Shown piece after piece: positions 1 to 7,433 of a stretch of DNA of 63,895 nt. Below the pieces are notes generated by a model that saw nothing but the letters and a program-made list of their open reading frames with translations, did not search any database and was not told the origin of the DNA. The stretch's first letter is position 1. Every line of letters begins with the position of its first letter. Origin of the DNA: Rhodospirillales bacterium (GTDB taxonomy: Bacteria > Pseudomonadota > Alphaproteobacteria > Reyranellales > Reyranellaceae); assembly GCA_009377525.1 (NCBI GenBank), contig WHTW01000023.1, forward strand, positions 1 to 63,895. Direction: 5' to 3'. The position numbers were made by a program, and so were the translations under genes.

Positions 1-778
1 GGCGCTCCTGGAGCCATCCGACATCATGGAAGACAGTGGTGCGGCGGGTCTCGATGCGACCGTGATCGCCATCGACCGACTTGTCCTGGCTGATCGTGGT
101 ATTTTTGAAGTTCTTGGCTTTTTGCTCGTTGGCGAAGAGCTCGACGTCCTCATGAAGGGTGCCCTGGTTGCCCTTCAAGGCCAGCACGTAGTCGGCCTTC
201 TTGTCGATGATCTTGCTGGCGATCTCACGCTGGCAACCCATGGCGTCGATGGTGACGATGGCTCCCTCGATGGCCAGCATGTCCAGAAGCTTGGGGATGG
301 CGACGATCTCGTTGGATTTCTGCGCCACCTTGACCTGCCCGAGCACCAGACGCTGACGGGCGGCGAAGGCCGAGACCATATGAATGGGGTTCAGGCCGCC
401 CTTCTGATAGGAGCGCCGGCTGGTCTTGCCGTCGATGGCGATCACGTCGGCCGGCGCCCCGGTCAGCACTGCGACCCAGGCGACGAAACACTTCTGGAAC
501 GGCTCGGGGTCGAGGGCGGCGAACACCTCGCCAAGGCGGTCATGATCGGGCGTCCCATTCGCAAAGGGTCGCAAGCGCCGCAGGAGGCCGAGCTTCTTTT
601 TCCCGAATTGGGCGATTGCAGTGAAGGTCTCAGCCCCGGCCACAACCGCGAGCAAGGACAGCAGCAGGATCTCCTCAAGTGGATAGATCACCTTGCTGAG
701 CTGCCGTGGGTCCGGCAAATCAGCAAAATGATCCAGAAAAACAACGCTCTCTTGTATCGCCTCGTCGACCGCAGCCAT
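1..778 (-). CDS. ISAs1-family transposase (partial, C-terminus outside window)
   Basis: The frame is open from an ATG at 778 to the window edge (about 259 residues). The translation starts MAAVDEAIQESVVFLDHFAD and carries the family landmarks: AIDGKTSR (Asp about 116), VTIDAMGCQREIA (Asp about 178), DYVLALKGNQ (about 196-205) and HGRIETRR (Glu about 243). These fit a DDE transposase with the conserved DAMGCQ block. No frameshift is visible, so the copy may be intact beyond the edge. An SD-like GGGAG lies 8 nt before the ATG. The long open frame on the opposite strand here is antisense shadow that runs into glnD. Confidence 0.9.
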   Translation of the reverse strand, partial: MAAVDEAIQESVVFLDHFADLPDPRQLSKVIYPLEEILLLSLLAVVAGAETFTAIAQFGKKKLGLLRRLRPFANGTPDHDRLGEVFAALDPEPFQKCFVAWVAVLTGAPADVIAIDGKTSRRSYQKGGLNPIHMVSAFAARQRLVLGQVKVAQKSNEIVAIPKLLDMLAIEGAIVTIDAMGCQREIASKIIDKKADYVLALKGNQGTLHEDVELFANEQKAKNFKNTTISQDKSVDGDHGRIETRRTTVFHDVGWLQER

Positions 779-788
779 CCCCGCAATC

Positions 789-809
789 TCCCAATCGAAT
801 CAATTGGGA
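789..809. repeat. Inverted repeat at the transposase ribosome-binding site
   Basis: TCCCAAT and ATTGGGA are 7-bp arms separated by 7 nt, 11 bp upstream of the transposase ATG. On the transcript one arm covers the GGGAG likely used as ribosome-binding site, so a hairpin could limit transposase translation. This is inferred from sequence only. Confidence 0.4.
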
Positions 810-925
810 ACTCACAGATTCAGCACTTGAACCATATGTCACGCCCTAACTCACCCGATTGCCCTGAGGGACGGGCCATGGTCCCTATTTTAGAGGACCC
901 GCAGCCTGTAGTATCGCGCCCGCAA

Positions 926-3718
926 ATGGCCAAACCCTACGACCAGATCCCCGACCGCCGGGCCATCGTGCGCCGGCGCGCGCTGGAGGACGCCTTGGCC
1001 GCGCTGGTCGAGGACCTGCCGACCGGCGCCGAGCCGCCGCGTCCGGCCGTGCTCGCCCTGTTGCGCGAGGCGCTGGCCACCGGCCGGGCCGAGATCCGCC
1101 GCCGCTTCGAGGAGCCCGGGCCGCTGCGCAACGACGGCGACCAGGTGCTGGCCGCCACCTCGTTCCTGATGGACCAGCTGATCCGCGTGATCTTCGATTT
1201 CGCCGACCAGCGCATCTATCCCGCCGCCAATCCCAGCGCGGCCGAGCGGCTGGGCGTGGTGGCGACCGGCGGCTACGGCCGCGGCGAGCTGGCGCCCTTG
1301 TCGGACATCGATCTGTTGTTCCTGCGGCCCTACAAGCAGACGCCGCGCGGCGAGCAGATCGTCGAGTTCATGCTCTACCTGCTGTGGGATCTCGGCCTGA
1401 AGGTCGGCCACGCCACGCGCACCGTCGACGAGAGCCTGCGCTACGCCGAGCGCGACCAGACCATCCGCACCGCGCTTTTGGAAGCGCGTTACGTGTGGGG
1501 CGACCGCGAGCTGTTCGACGAGCTGATCAAGGGCTTCGTCCAGAAGTTCCTGACCGGCGATGGCCGCGACTTCGTCGAGGCCAAGCTCGCCGAGCGCGAT
1601 CAGCGCCATCAGCGCATGGGCGATTCGCGCTACGTCGTGGAGCCCAACGTCAAGGAGGGCAAGGGCGGGCTGCGCGACCTGCATTTGCTGTTCTGGATCG
1701 CCGAGTATCTCTATCGCGTCAGCGAGCCGGGCGAGCTGGTCGCCAAGGGCGTGCTCACCAAGGAAGAGGCGCGCCACTTCGAGCGTGCCGAGCGCTTCTT
1801 CACCACCGTGCGCTGCCACATCCACTATCTCACCGGCCGCGCCGACGATCGCCTGTCGTTCGAGCTGCAGCGCGAGATCGCCGCGCGTCTCGGCTACCAG
1901 GACCGCTCGGGCAGCCGCGGCGTCGAGCGCTTCACCAAGCACTACTACCTGCACGCCAAGACAGTGGGCGATCTCACCCGCATCTTCGTCGCCGCCCTCG
2001 AGGACAGCCGCCGGCGCAAGCCCAAGCTCGCGGCCCTGTGGCAGACGCTGCGGCCGCGCGAGCTCGAGGGCTTCCGGCTGGACGGCGAGCGTCTTGCCGT
2101 CGCCTCATCCGACGCCTTCGCCAAGGATCCGGTGGCGATCCTGCGCCTGTTCCATGTCGCGCAGGAGAACGACCTCGACGTCCATCCGGCGACATTGCGC
2201 CTGATCACCCAGAACATCCGCCTGGTCGATCGGCTGCGTACCGACGTTGAGGCCAATCGGCTGTTCATGGAAATGATGACGTCGCGGCACGATCCGGAGA
2301 CGACGCTGCGGCGCCTCAACGAGGCCGGCGTGTTCGGCCGCTTCGTGCCCGATTTCGGCCGTGTCGTGGCGCAGACGCAGCACGACATGTATCACACCTA
2401 CACGGTCGACGAGCACACCATCCGGGCGATCGGCATCCTCTCGCGCATCGAGAACGGCACACTGAAGGAAGACCATCCGCTGTCGGCCGACGTGGTGCAC
2501 AAGATCCTGTCGCGGCCGGTGCTCTATCTCGCCGTCCTGCTGCACGACATCGCCAAGGGGCGCGGTGGAGATCATTCGGTGCTGGGCGCCGACGTGGCGA
2601 TGCAGCTCGGGCCGCGCCTGGCGCTGAGCGCCGCCGAGACCGAGACCGTGTCGTGGCTGGTGCGCTACCACCTCGCCATGTCGGGGACCGCCTTCCAGCG
2701 CGACCTGATGGATCCCAAGACCATCGACACCTTCGCCGCCCTGGTGCAATCGCCCGAGCGCCTGCGGCTTCTGCTGGTGCTGACGGTGTGCGACATCCGC
2801 GCCGTCGGGCCCAATGTGTGGAACGGCTGGAAGGCCGCGCTGCTGCGCCAGCTCTACTACGCCACCGAACAGGTCCTGTCGGGCGGCACGCTGTCCGGTG
2901 GTCGCGCCGAGCGCATCAAGCAGATCCAGGGCGAGGTCTCCAAGCGCCTCGCCAGCTGGACCGCGGCCGAGAAGGAAGAGCATTTCGCGCGCGGCTATGC
3001 CCCCTATTGGCTGTCGTTCGATCCCGATCCCCTGGCCCGCCAGGCCGAGCTGGTCCGCCGCGCCGAGCGCGAGCGCCAGCCCTTGGCCATCGAGCACCGC
3101 ATCGACGGCGAGCGCTCGGTCACCGAGGTGACGATCTACACGCTCGACACCCACGGCCTGTTCGCCCGACTGGCCGGCGCCATGGCGATCAGCGGCGCCA
3201 ACATCGTCGACGCCAAGATCTTCACCCTGGCCAACGGCATGGCGCTCGACACGTTCTGGATCCAGGACCTCGAGGGCAAGCCGTTCGACGGCCCGCAGCG
3301 CCTGGCGCGGCTCGCCGCGCGCGTCGAGATCGCGCTCTCCAACCGCCTCGACATCCAGCGCGAGCTCGACAGCCAGCGCCCGTCGTGGCCCAAGCGCGAC
3401 CACGTCTTCACCGTCGAGCCGCGCGTGCTGATCGACAACAACGCCTCGGACACGTTCACCGTGATCGAGGTCAACGGCCGCGACCGGCCGGGCTTCCTGC
3501 ACGTCGTGACGCGCGCGCTGACGCGCATGAACCTGCAGATCGCCTCGGCCCACATCACCACCTACGGCGAGCGCGCCGTCGACGTGTTCTACGTGAAGGA
3601 CCTGTTCGGCCTGAAGGTGGTCAACCAGGACAAGCTGAAGCAGGTCGCCGACACCGCCGAGAAATCCATCCGCGACTTCGACACCCGCTTCGAGCCGATG
3701 CCCAAGGCGGCGGAGTAG
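926..3718 (+). CDS. glnD: Bifunctional PII uridylyltransferase/uridylyl-removing enzyme GlnD
   Basis: Uridylylates and de-uridylylates PII proteins in response to glutamine, linking nitrogen status to glutamine synthetase. With the ATG at 926 the product is 930 residues, the usual GlnD length. The nucleotidyltransferase motif GGYGRGELAPLSDIDLLF is at about 115-132 with the DxD pair. The HD phosphohydrolase motif LLHDIAKGRGGDHS is at about 538-551, and two C-terminal ACT domains start near 731 and 842. An in-frame ATG at 878 (MVPILEDP) would add 16 residues, but it lies within 12 bp of the putative IS end and has no better ribosome site. The frame continues far upstream only as antisense of the transposase. 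In many alphaproteobacteria glnD follows mutS; here mutS is about 40 kb away. Confidence 0.96.
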   Translation: MAKPYDQIPDRRAIVRRRALEDALAALVEDLPTGAEPPRPAVLALLREALATGRAEIRRRFEEPGPLRNDGDQVLAATSFLMDQLIRVIFDFADQRIYPAANPSAAERLGVVATGGYGRGELAPLSDIDLLFLRPYKQTPRGEQIVEFMLYLLWDLGLKVGHATRTVDESLRYAERDQTIRTALLEARYVWGDRELFDELIKGFVQKFLTGDGRDFVEAKLAERDQRHQRMGDSRYVVEPNVKEGKGGLRDLHLLFWIAEYLYRVSEPGELVAKGVLTKEEARHFERAERFFTTVRCHIHYLTGRADDRLSFELQREIAARLGYQDRSGSRGVERFTKHYYLHAKTVGDLTRIFVAALEDSRRRKPKLAALWQTLRPRELEGFRLDGERLAVASSDAFAKDPVAILRLFHVAQENDLDVHPATLRLITQNIRLVDRLRTDVEANRLFMEMMTSRHDPETTLRRLNEAGVFGRFVPDFGRVVAQTQHDMYHTYTVDEHTIRAIGILSRIENGTLKEDHPLSADVVHKILSRPVLYLAVLLHDIAKGRGGDHSVLGADVAMQLGPRLALSAAETETVSWLVRYHLAMSGTAFQRDLMDPKTIDTFAALVQSPERLRLLLVLTVCDIRAVGPNVWNGWKAALLRQLYYATEQVLSGGTLSGGRAERIKQIQGEVSKRLASWTAAEKEEHFARGYAPYWLSFDPDPLARQAELVRRAERERQPLAIEHRIDGERSVTEVTIYTLDTHGLFARLAGAMAISGANIVDAKIFTLANGMALDTFWIQDLEGKPFDGPQRLARLAARVEIALSNRLDIQRELDSQRPSWPKRDHVFTVEPRVLIDNNASDTFTVIEVNGRDRPGFLHVVTRALTRMNLQIASAHITTYGERAVDVFYVKDLFGLKVVNQDKLKQVADTAEKSIRDFDTRFEPMPKAAE

Positions 3719-3728
3719 AACAACGCGA

Positions 3729-4154
3729 TCATGAGATGACGCGCAGCGATTTTACGCGCGAGAAGTCCCGATCATGGGTGACAAGAGCGGCCGCATTTAT
3801 CGCCAGAGCACTCGCTGCCTGAACGGCATCGGCCAACTTCAGCCGAAGCGATGTTCGCAACCGAGCGGCGCTTTCTGCAATGTCAACGTCAAGGTCGACG
3901 AGCTGCCAGGAGTCGAGCACTGAGCGATAGCGCCGAGCGGTTGCTTCGTCGTTCGATTTGAGCGGACCTGTCAGCACTTCGCATACTGTGATGGTGGTGA
4001 CGGCGAATCTCACCCTGCCGGCAGCATGGATCTCGAACAGCGGCTGAAAATAGGGTCCGAACTTGCGATGGCCTTCGAGGAAATAGATGACCGGCGCGGA
4101 ATCGACCAACACAAGCGCCTGGTCCGGCAGGTCTTCCAGGTCTAGCGATCCCAT
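3729..4154 (-). CDS. PIN-domain toxin (VapC-type ribonuclease)
   Basis: A 141-residue PIN protein, probably a Mg-dependent RNase acting as the toxin of a type II toxin-antitoxin pair. The first acidic residue is in LVDSAPVIYFLEGH (about 16-29), the mid-domain acid in TVCEVLTGPL (about 57-66), and the C-terminal part has LADAVQAASALAINAAALVTHDRDF with the conserved D-A-A and THDRDF motifs. It overlaps the upstream antitoxin by 13 bp on the same strand and is convergent with glnD (10-bp gap). All PIN acidic positions look present, so it is likely active. Confidence 0.9.
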   Translation of the reverse strand: MGSLDLEDLPDQALVLVDSAPVIYFLEGHRKFGPYFQPLFEIHAAGRVRFAVTTITVCEVLTGPLKSNDEATARRYRSVLDSWQLVDLDVDIAESAARLRTSLRLKLADAVQAASALAINAAALVTHDRDFSRVKSLRVIS

Positions 4155-4396
4155 TCTTCGCGCAACTTGCGAACGGTGCGAGCGCTATCCTTGCCCCATA
4201 GTCCGCGGCCTGTCCCAGCCAGGGGCAACAAGGGTTGCTGACGAACAGCGGAACCGTAATCATCGATCGGCACCAAAGCCGCGACCGGCCGGCCGTGGCG
4301 GGTGATGATCGTCGAGCGGCCCTTCTCGGCAGCGGCAAGCAAGTCCGGGAGCTGGCTGCGCGCTTCTTCAGCGCCTTTACGCACGATTCGGCTCAT
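4142..4396 (-). CDS. Phd/YefM-type antitoxin
   Basis: An 84-residue antitoxin: the N-terminal part MSRIVRKGAEEARSQLPDLL followed by RSTIITRHGRPVAALVPIDDY is the classic Phd/YefM DNA-binding fold (beta-hairpin with HGRPVA). The C-terminal tail (KDSARTVRKLREEWDR) would wrap the PIN toxin encoded next. It is first in the operon, and a 25-bp palindrome lies immediately before its ATG, as expected for autorepression. No Shine-Dalgarno sequence is seen upstream. Confidence 0.9.
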   Translation of the reverse strand: MSRIVRKGAEEARSQLPDLLAAAEKGRSTIITRHGRPVAALVPIDDYGSAVRQQPLLPLAGTGRGLWGKDSARTVRKLREEWDR

Positions 4397-4430
4397 ATCA
4401 AACCGTACAGTCTGTACGGTTTGGCGTCAA
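4397..4430 (-). promoter_or_regulatory. Promoter and palindromic operator of the Phd/PIN operon
   Basis: A perfect palindrome with 12-bp arms (CAAACCGTACAG / CTGTACGGTTTG, one-base centre) occupies 4399-4423. Read on the minus strand, TTGACG (4430-4425), a 17-bp spacer and TACGGT (4407-4402) look like -35 and -10 boxes, so the operator fills the promoter. The -10 ends only 5 bp before the ATG at 4396, which predicts an almost or fully leaderless mRNA. Confidence 0.6.
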
Positions 4431-4459
4431 GCCGCGCTGACATGCATTTGGCGCCGCTA

Positions 4460-4582
4460 GAGCACATTCCGTCCGGCTGGAATCAGCCGGACGGAATGTG
4501 CCCGGTGAAACACCAATCGCCCGTGCGCGCTTTTCCGATCAGGTTGAACCGCTCGCGGTTCAACTTGATCGGAAAACGCTCT
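4460..4582 (+). repeat. Double-hairpin dispersed repeat, copy 1
   Basis: Hairpin A (4463-4500) has 17-bp arms CACATTCCGTCCGGCTG / CAGCCGGACGGAATGTG and a GAAT loop. Hairpin B (4531-4576) has 22-bp arms with one G-T wobble and a 2-nt loop. A 30-nt linker rich in GCGCGC joins them. Related copies are at 59130-59254, 60507-60630 (inverted) and 63277-63352 (half). Arm differences between copies are matched on the opposite arm. Confidence 0.9.
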
Positions 4583-4770
4583 GCTCCGGCTTGAACCCCG
4601 ACTCCTTCAGGAGCGCCGTGTTCACCTCGACCTCGGTCTTGATGAAGGCGGCGAATGCCGCGGGTCCGCGCGCCGTCGGCACGATGCCGAGCGACGTGGT
4701 CTTGGCGATGAAGCCGGGATCCTTGGAGGCCTCCGCCATCGCGCCAGTGGCACCTACGAGAGTTCTTCTG
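4560..4770 (-). pseudogene. Remnant of a TctC/Bug-type solute-binding protein (C-terminal end)
   Basis: Minus-strand translation from about 4755 to 4583 gives MAEASKDPGFIAKTTSLGIV and then FAAFIKTEVEVNTALLKESG, ending GFKPEQ. This is the typical C-terminus of tripartite tricarboxylate (Bug/TctC) periplasmic binding proteins, which are about 320 residues long. Only about 60 residues remain; the frame upstream is unrelated, and the stop codon comes from the adjacent hairpin repeat. No TctA/TctB genes are nearby, so this is a decayed fragment. Confidence 0.65.
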
Positions 4771-4774
4771 CGGA

Positions 4775-5194
4775 TCACGGACTCACCGACACCGACGATG
4801 CGCAGGCCTTGCCGCCTTCGGCCTCGCAAATGGTGCGCACCGCACGGCGCGCCTTCACGTCGCCGCAACCCACGCCCAGGGCCTTCGATGTATCGAGATG
4901 CTGTTTCAACGTAGCCGTCCCTCCGACACCGATTGGATCAGGAACACCTTCACGGTATGCCGATTTCAATTCGATGATGCGTTCCTGGCCGTTGCCCAGG
5001 GTGACGGCGACATCGACCTGCAGGTAATCGATTATCTCCGACGAGTTGTTCTCGACCACGAGGCTCGGCACGCAATTGCCGAACACCATCGCGTCCTGGC
5101 CACGCCTGACATCGATGCCATTCGCGGCAAGTGCCGTCGAAGCAGCAAGAATCAGACCAACTGCAACGCCAACCCAAGGATGACGAATACGCAT
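4775..5194 (-). CDS. Hypothetical secreted protein with four cysteines
   Basis: A 139-residue protein starting at the ATG at 5194, which follows a strong GGGAGG ribosome site. MRIRHPWVGVAVGLILAAST followed by ALA-AN is a clear signal peptide, so the mature part is periplasmic or exported. Cysteines in FGNCVPS, GVGCGDVK and TICEAEGGKAC could form two disulfides. The middle (VVENNSSEIIDYLQVDVAVT) suggests a beta-sandwich. I do not recognise a family. An in-frame upstream extension is shadow coding. Confidence 0.7.
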   Translation of the reverse strand: MRIRHPWVGVAVGLILAASTALAANGIDVRRGQDAMVFGNCVPSLVVENNSSEIIDYLQVDVAVTLGNGQERIIELKSAYREGVPDPIGVGGTATLKQHLDTSKALGVGCGDVKARRAVRTICEAEGGKACASSVSVSP

Positions 5195-5220
5195 GATCGC
5201 CTCCCTTTCCGTGTCGATGC

Positions 5221-6057
5221 CTATTCTGTCGCCTGCAGCCGCTGCTCGCGGCGCACCGCCAGCATCTGCAGGATCGCCGCCGCCGTCTCCTCGATGGATC
5301 GGCGCGTGACGTCGATGGTCACCCACTTGCGGCGAGCATAAAGGCGGCGCGCTTCCTGGATCTCGCGCTGCACGTTTTCGATGTCGGTGTAGTCGGTCTC
5401 GGTGTTCTGCTGCAGCAGGCGCAGGCGATTGACGCGGATCTGCACCAGCCGCTCGGGATCGGTGATGAGGCCGACGATCAATGGCCGCTTGGCGGTTTCG
5501 AGCGCCGGCGGAGGATCGACCAGCGGCACCAGCGGCACGTTGGCGGCGCGCACGCCGCGGTTGGCGAGATAGACGCAGGTCGGCGTCTTGGAGGTGCGCG
5601 ACGGGCCGACCAGGATGACGTCGGCGTCTTCCAAGTCGTGCGTCGACTGGCCGTCATCGTGCGCCAGGGTGTAGTGCATGGCGTCGATACGGTCGAAATA
5701 GCCCTCGTCGAGCTGATGCTGACGACCGGGCCACTGCTCGCTCTTGGAATGGAAGTGCACGGCCAGCACGCTCATCACCTGGTCGAGCACGCCGACGCAG
5801 GGCAGCTGCAGGCGCCGGCAGTGATCGCGCACCAGGTCGCGCAATTCGGGATCGACCAGCGTATAGAGGACGGGGCCGCGGTCGCGTTCGACGGCCTGCA
5901 TGACCTTGTCCATCTGGCCTTTGGTGCGCACCAGCGACCAGACATGCTCCTGCACGAACACGCCCTCATATTGCACCAGGCAGGCGCGCGCCACGCTCGA
6001 TACCGTCTCGCCGGTCGAGTCGGAGACAAGATGGACATGGAAGTTTCTGTTGGCCAC
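5221..6057 (-). CDS. Pyruvate,phosphate (or water) dikinase regulatory protein, DUF299 family
   Basis: A bifunctional ADP-dependent Thr kinase and Pi-dependent pyrophosphorylase that inactivates and reactivates pyruvate phosphate dikinase or PEP synthase. The GTG at 6057 (VANRNFHVHLVSDSTGET) gives 278 residues, matching family N-termini; a TTG at 6111 would add 18 unlikely residues. The P-loop is VILVGPSRTSKTPT (about 147-160), followed by the family motif YLANRGVRAANVPLVP. It is divergent from hemE, an arrangement seen near heme and replication genes in alphaproteobacteria. Its target kinase is not in the window. Confidence 0.93.
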   Translation of the reverse strand: MANRNFHVHLVSDSTGETVSSVARACLVQYEGVFVQEHVWSLVRTKGQMDKVMQAVERDRGPVLYTLVDPELRDLVRDHCRRLQLPCVGVLDQVMSVLAVHFHSKSEQWPGRQHQLDEGYFDRIDAMHYTLAHDDGQSTHDLEDADVILVGPSRTSKTPTCVYLANRGVRAANVPLVPLVDPPPALETAKRPLIVGLITDPERLVQIRVNRLRLLQQNTETDYTDIENVQREIQEARRLYARRKWVTIDVTRRSIEETAAAILQMLAVRREQRLQATE

Positions 6058-6379
6058 GGTCTTTTCTACCCCACAGCGATCCGGGGAGAAACGCGGGATT
6101 GGCGAGGGCAAGACGGGGACAAGCAGGCCGCTCTGCCGGACAGCGCCGATTCAGGCCACGGACCGCCTGGGCCCATCCATTCTCCGTCCCCTGCGGACAG
6201 GCTGGGAGGAATACCCTGCGAATCGGGAATCCGGCGGTAAAAGCCCGTCGAATCGATGCTGGTCGGTCCACAGCGGCCTGGGGACGCCTGATCAATAGGG
6301 CGCATCCCCATGTGCCACACCCCCTACTACTCCTACTACCTATTATGAATAGAGTAAGAGGAAGCATGAGGAACAAGCA
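6058..6379. other. Divergent intergenic region, DUF299 gene to hemE
   Basis: 322 bp without a convincing gene. It holds a C-T-A-C rich run at 6321-6340, a -10-like TATTAT at 6341-6346 pointing to hemE, and a purine-rich AGAGGA at 6357-6362. Both flanking genes must take their promoters from here. Confidence 0.5.
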
Positions 6380-6383
6380 TTGA
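6366..6383 (+). other. Possible five-codon leader ORF coupled to hemE
   Basis: ATG AGG AAC AAG CAT TGA (MRNKH-stop) follows AGAGGA and its stop overlaps the TTG start of hemE (TTGA). The codons also contain the AGGAA that serves as hemE ribosome site. It could be translational coupling or simply chance around a hemE ribosome site. Confidence 0.3.
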
Positions 6384-7423
6384 GCGGCGGGAAATTCCTG
6401 GAGACGCTGGCCGGAACGCGCTTTCCGACGCCGCCGATCTGGCTGATGCGCCAGGCCGGGCGCTATCTGCCGGAATATCGCGCGGTCCGGGCGACGACGC
6501 GATCGTTCCTCGATTTCTGCTACACGCCGGACAAGGCGGTCGAGGTCACGCTGCAGCCGGTGCGGCGCTTCGGGCTCGATGCCGCCATCATCTTCTCCGA
6601 CATTCTCGTGGTGCCCGATGCGCTCGGCCAGAAGGTCTGGTTCGAGGAAGGCGAAGGTCCAAAGCTCGAGGCGCTGACCGACCCGGCCGATTTCGGCAAG
6701 CTCACCCGGGCGCGCCTGCCCGAGAAGCTGGCGCCGGTTTATGAGGCTATTCGGCGAACGCGGGCGGAGCTGCCGCGCGAGACGGCGCTGCTGGGCTTCG
6801 TCGGCGCGCCCTTTACGCTCGCCTGCTACATGATCGAAGGCGGCGGCAGCCGAGACTTCGCCAAAGTGAAGGGCTGGGCCTATCGCCATCCCGATTCCTT
6901 CGGCCTGCTGATCGATCTTCTGGTCGATGCCGTGGTCGATCATCTCGTCAATCAGATCGACGCCGGCGCCGACGCCGTGCAGCTCTTCGATTCCTGGGCC
7001 GGTGTGCTGCCCGAGGAGCAGCTCTTCGGCTGGTCGCTCGAGCCGATGGTGCGCATTGCCCATGCCGTGCACGCGCGTCATCCCAAGACACCGATTATCG
7101 CCTTTCCGCGCGCCGTCGGCCCGGCCACCTTGATGTATCGCCGCAGCGATGCCTTTGCCGCCCTGTCGATCGACACCGGCATCGGCGCCCATTGGGCCGC
7201 GCGCGAACTGCAGCCGCACATCTGCCTGCAGGGCAATCTCGATCCGCTGATGCTGGTCGCCGGTGGCGCGGCGTTGGAGCGCGAGGCCACGCGCATCCTC
7301 GACAAGCTCGGCCACGGCCCCTTCGTGTTCAACCTGGGCCATGGCGTGGTGCCGCAGACACCGCCCGAGCACGTCGCACAGCTGGTCGAGATCGTGCGCA
7401 ACTGGAAGCCGTCCACCTCATGA
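6380..7423 (+). CDS. hemE: Uroporphyrinogen decarboxylase HemE
   Basis: Decarboxylates uroporphyrinogen III to coproporphyrinogen III in the cytoplasm. 347 residues from a TTG start at 6380 with AGGAA 7 nt upstream. Family signatures: PIWLMRQAGRYLPEYRAVR (about 19-37), the substrate-binding Asp in IIFSDILVVPDALG (about 74-87), GFVGAPFTLACYMIEGGGS (about 139-157) and GNLDPLMLVA (about 285-294). First gene of hemE-hemH-hemJ; the hemH start follows 10 bp downstream. Confidence 0.96.
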   Translation: MSGGKFLETLAGTRFPTPPIWLMRQAGRYLPEYRAVRATTRSFLDFCYTPDKAVEVTLQPVRRFGLDAAIIFSDILVVPDALGQKVWFEEGEGPKLEALTDPADFGKLTRARLPEKLAPVYEAIRRTRAELPRETALLGFVGAPFTLACYMIEGGGSRDFAKVKGWAYRHPDSFGLLIDLLVDAVVDHLVNQIDAGADAVQLFDSWAGVLPEEQLFGWSLEPMVRIAHAVHARHPKTPIIAFPRAVGPATLMYRRSDAFAALSIDTGIGAHWAARELQPHICLQGNLDPLMLVAGGAALEREATRILDKLGHGPFVFNLGHGVVPQTPPEHVAQLVEIVRNWKPSTS

Positions 7424-7433
7424 GGGACACCTC

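Larger units (their letters stand above)
1..866 (-). mobile_element. ISAs1-family insertion sequence, truncated by the window edge
   Basis: Minus-strand transposase of ISAs1 (H-repeat) type, followed outward by about 90 bp of non-coding DNA. The element probably ends near 866, where the minus strand reads CAGGGCAATCGGG; ISAs1 ends often begin CAGGG, but the other end lies outside the window, so the inverted repeat and target duplication cannot be checked. It sits 60 bp upstream of glnD. Confidence 0.7.

Noticed and set aside
26..3718. A 1230-codon open frame covering glnD and 900 bp upstream
   Set aside because: The first 300 codons are the antisense of the ISAs1 transposase; only the part from 926 is GlnD.
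4460..4582. Repeats considered as CRISPR or as an attenuator
   Set aside because: Copies are dispersed, long-armed and without spacers; no cas genes; position relative to genes is not constant.
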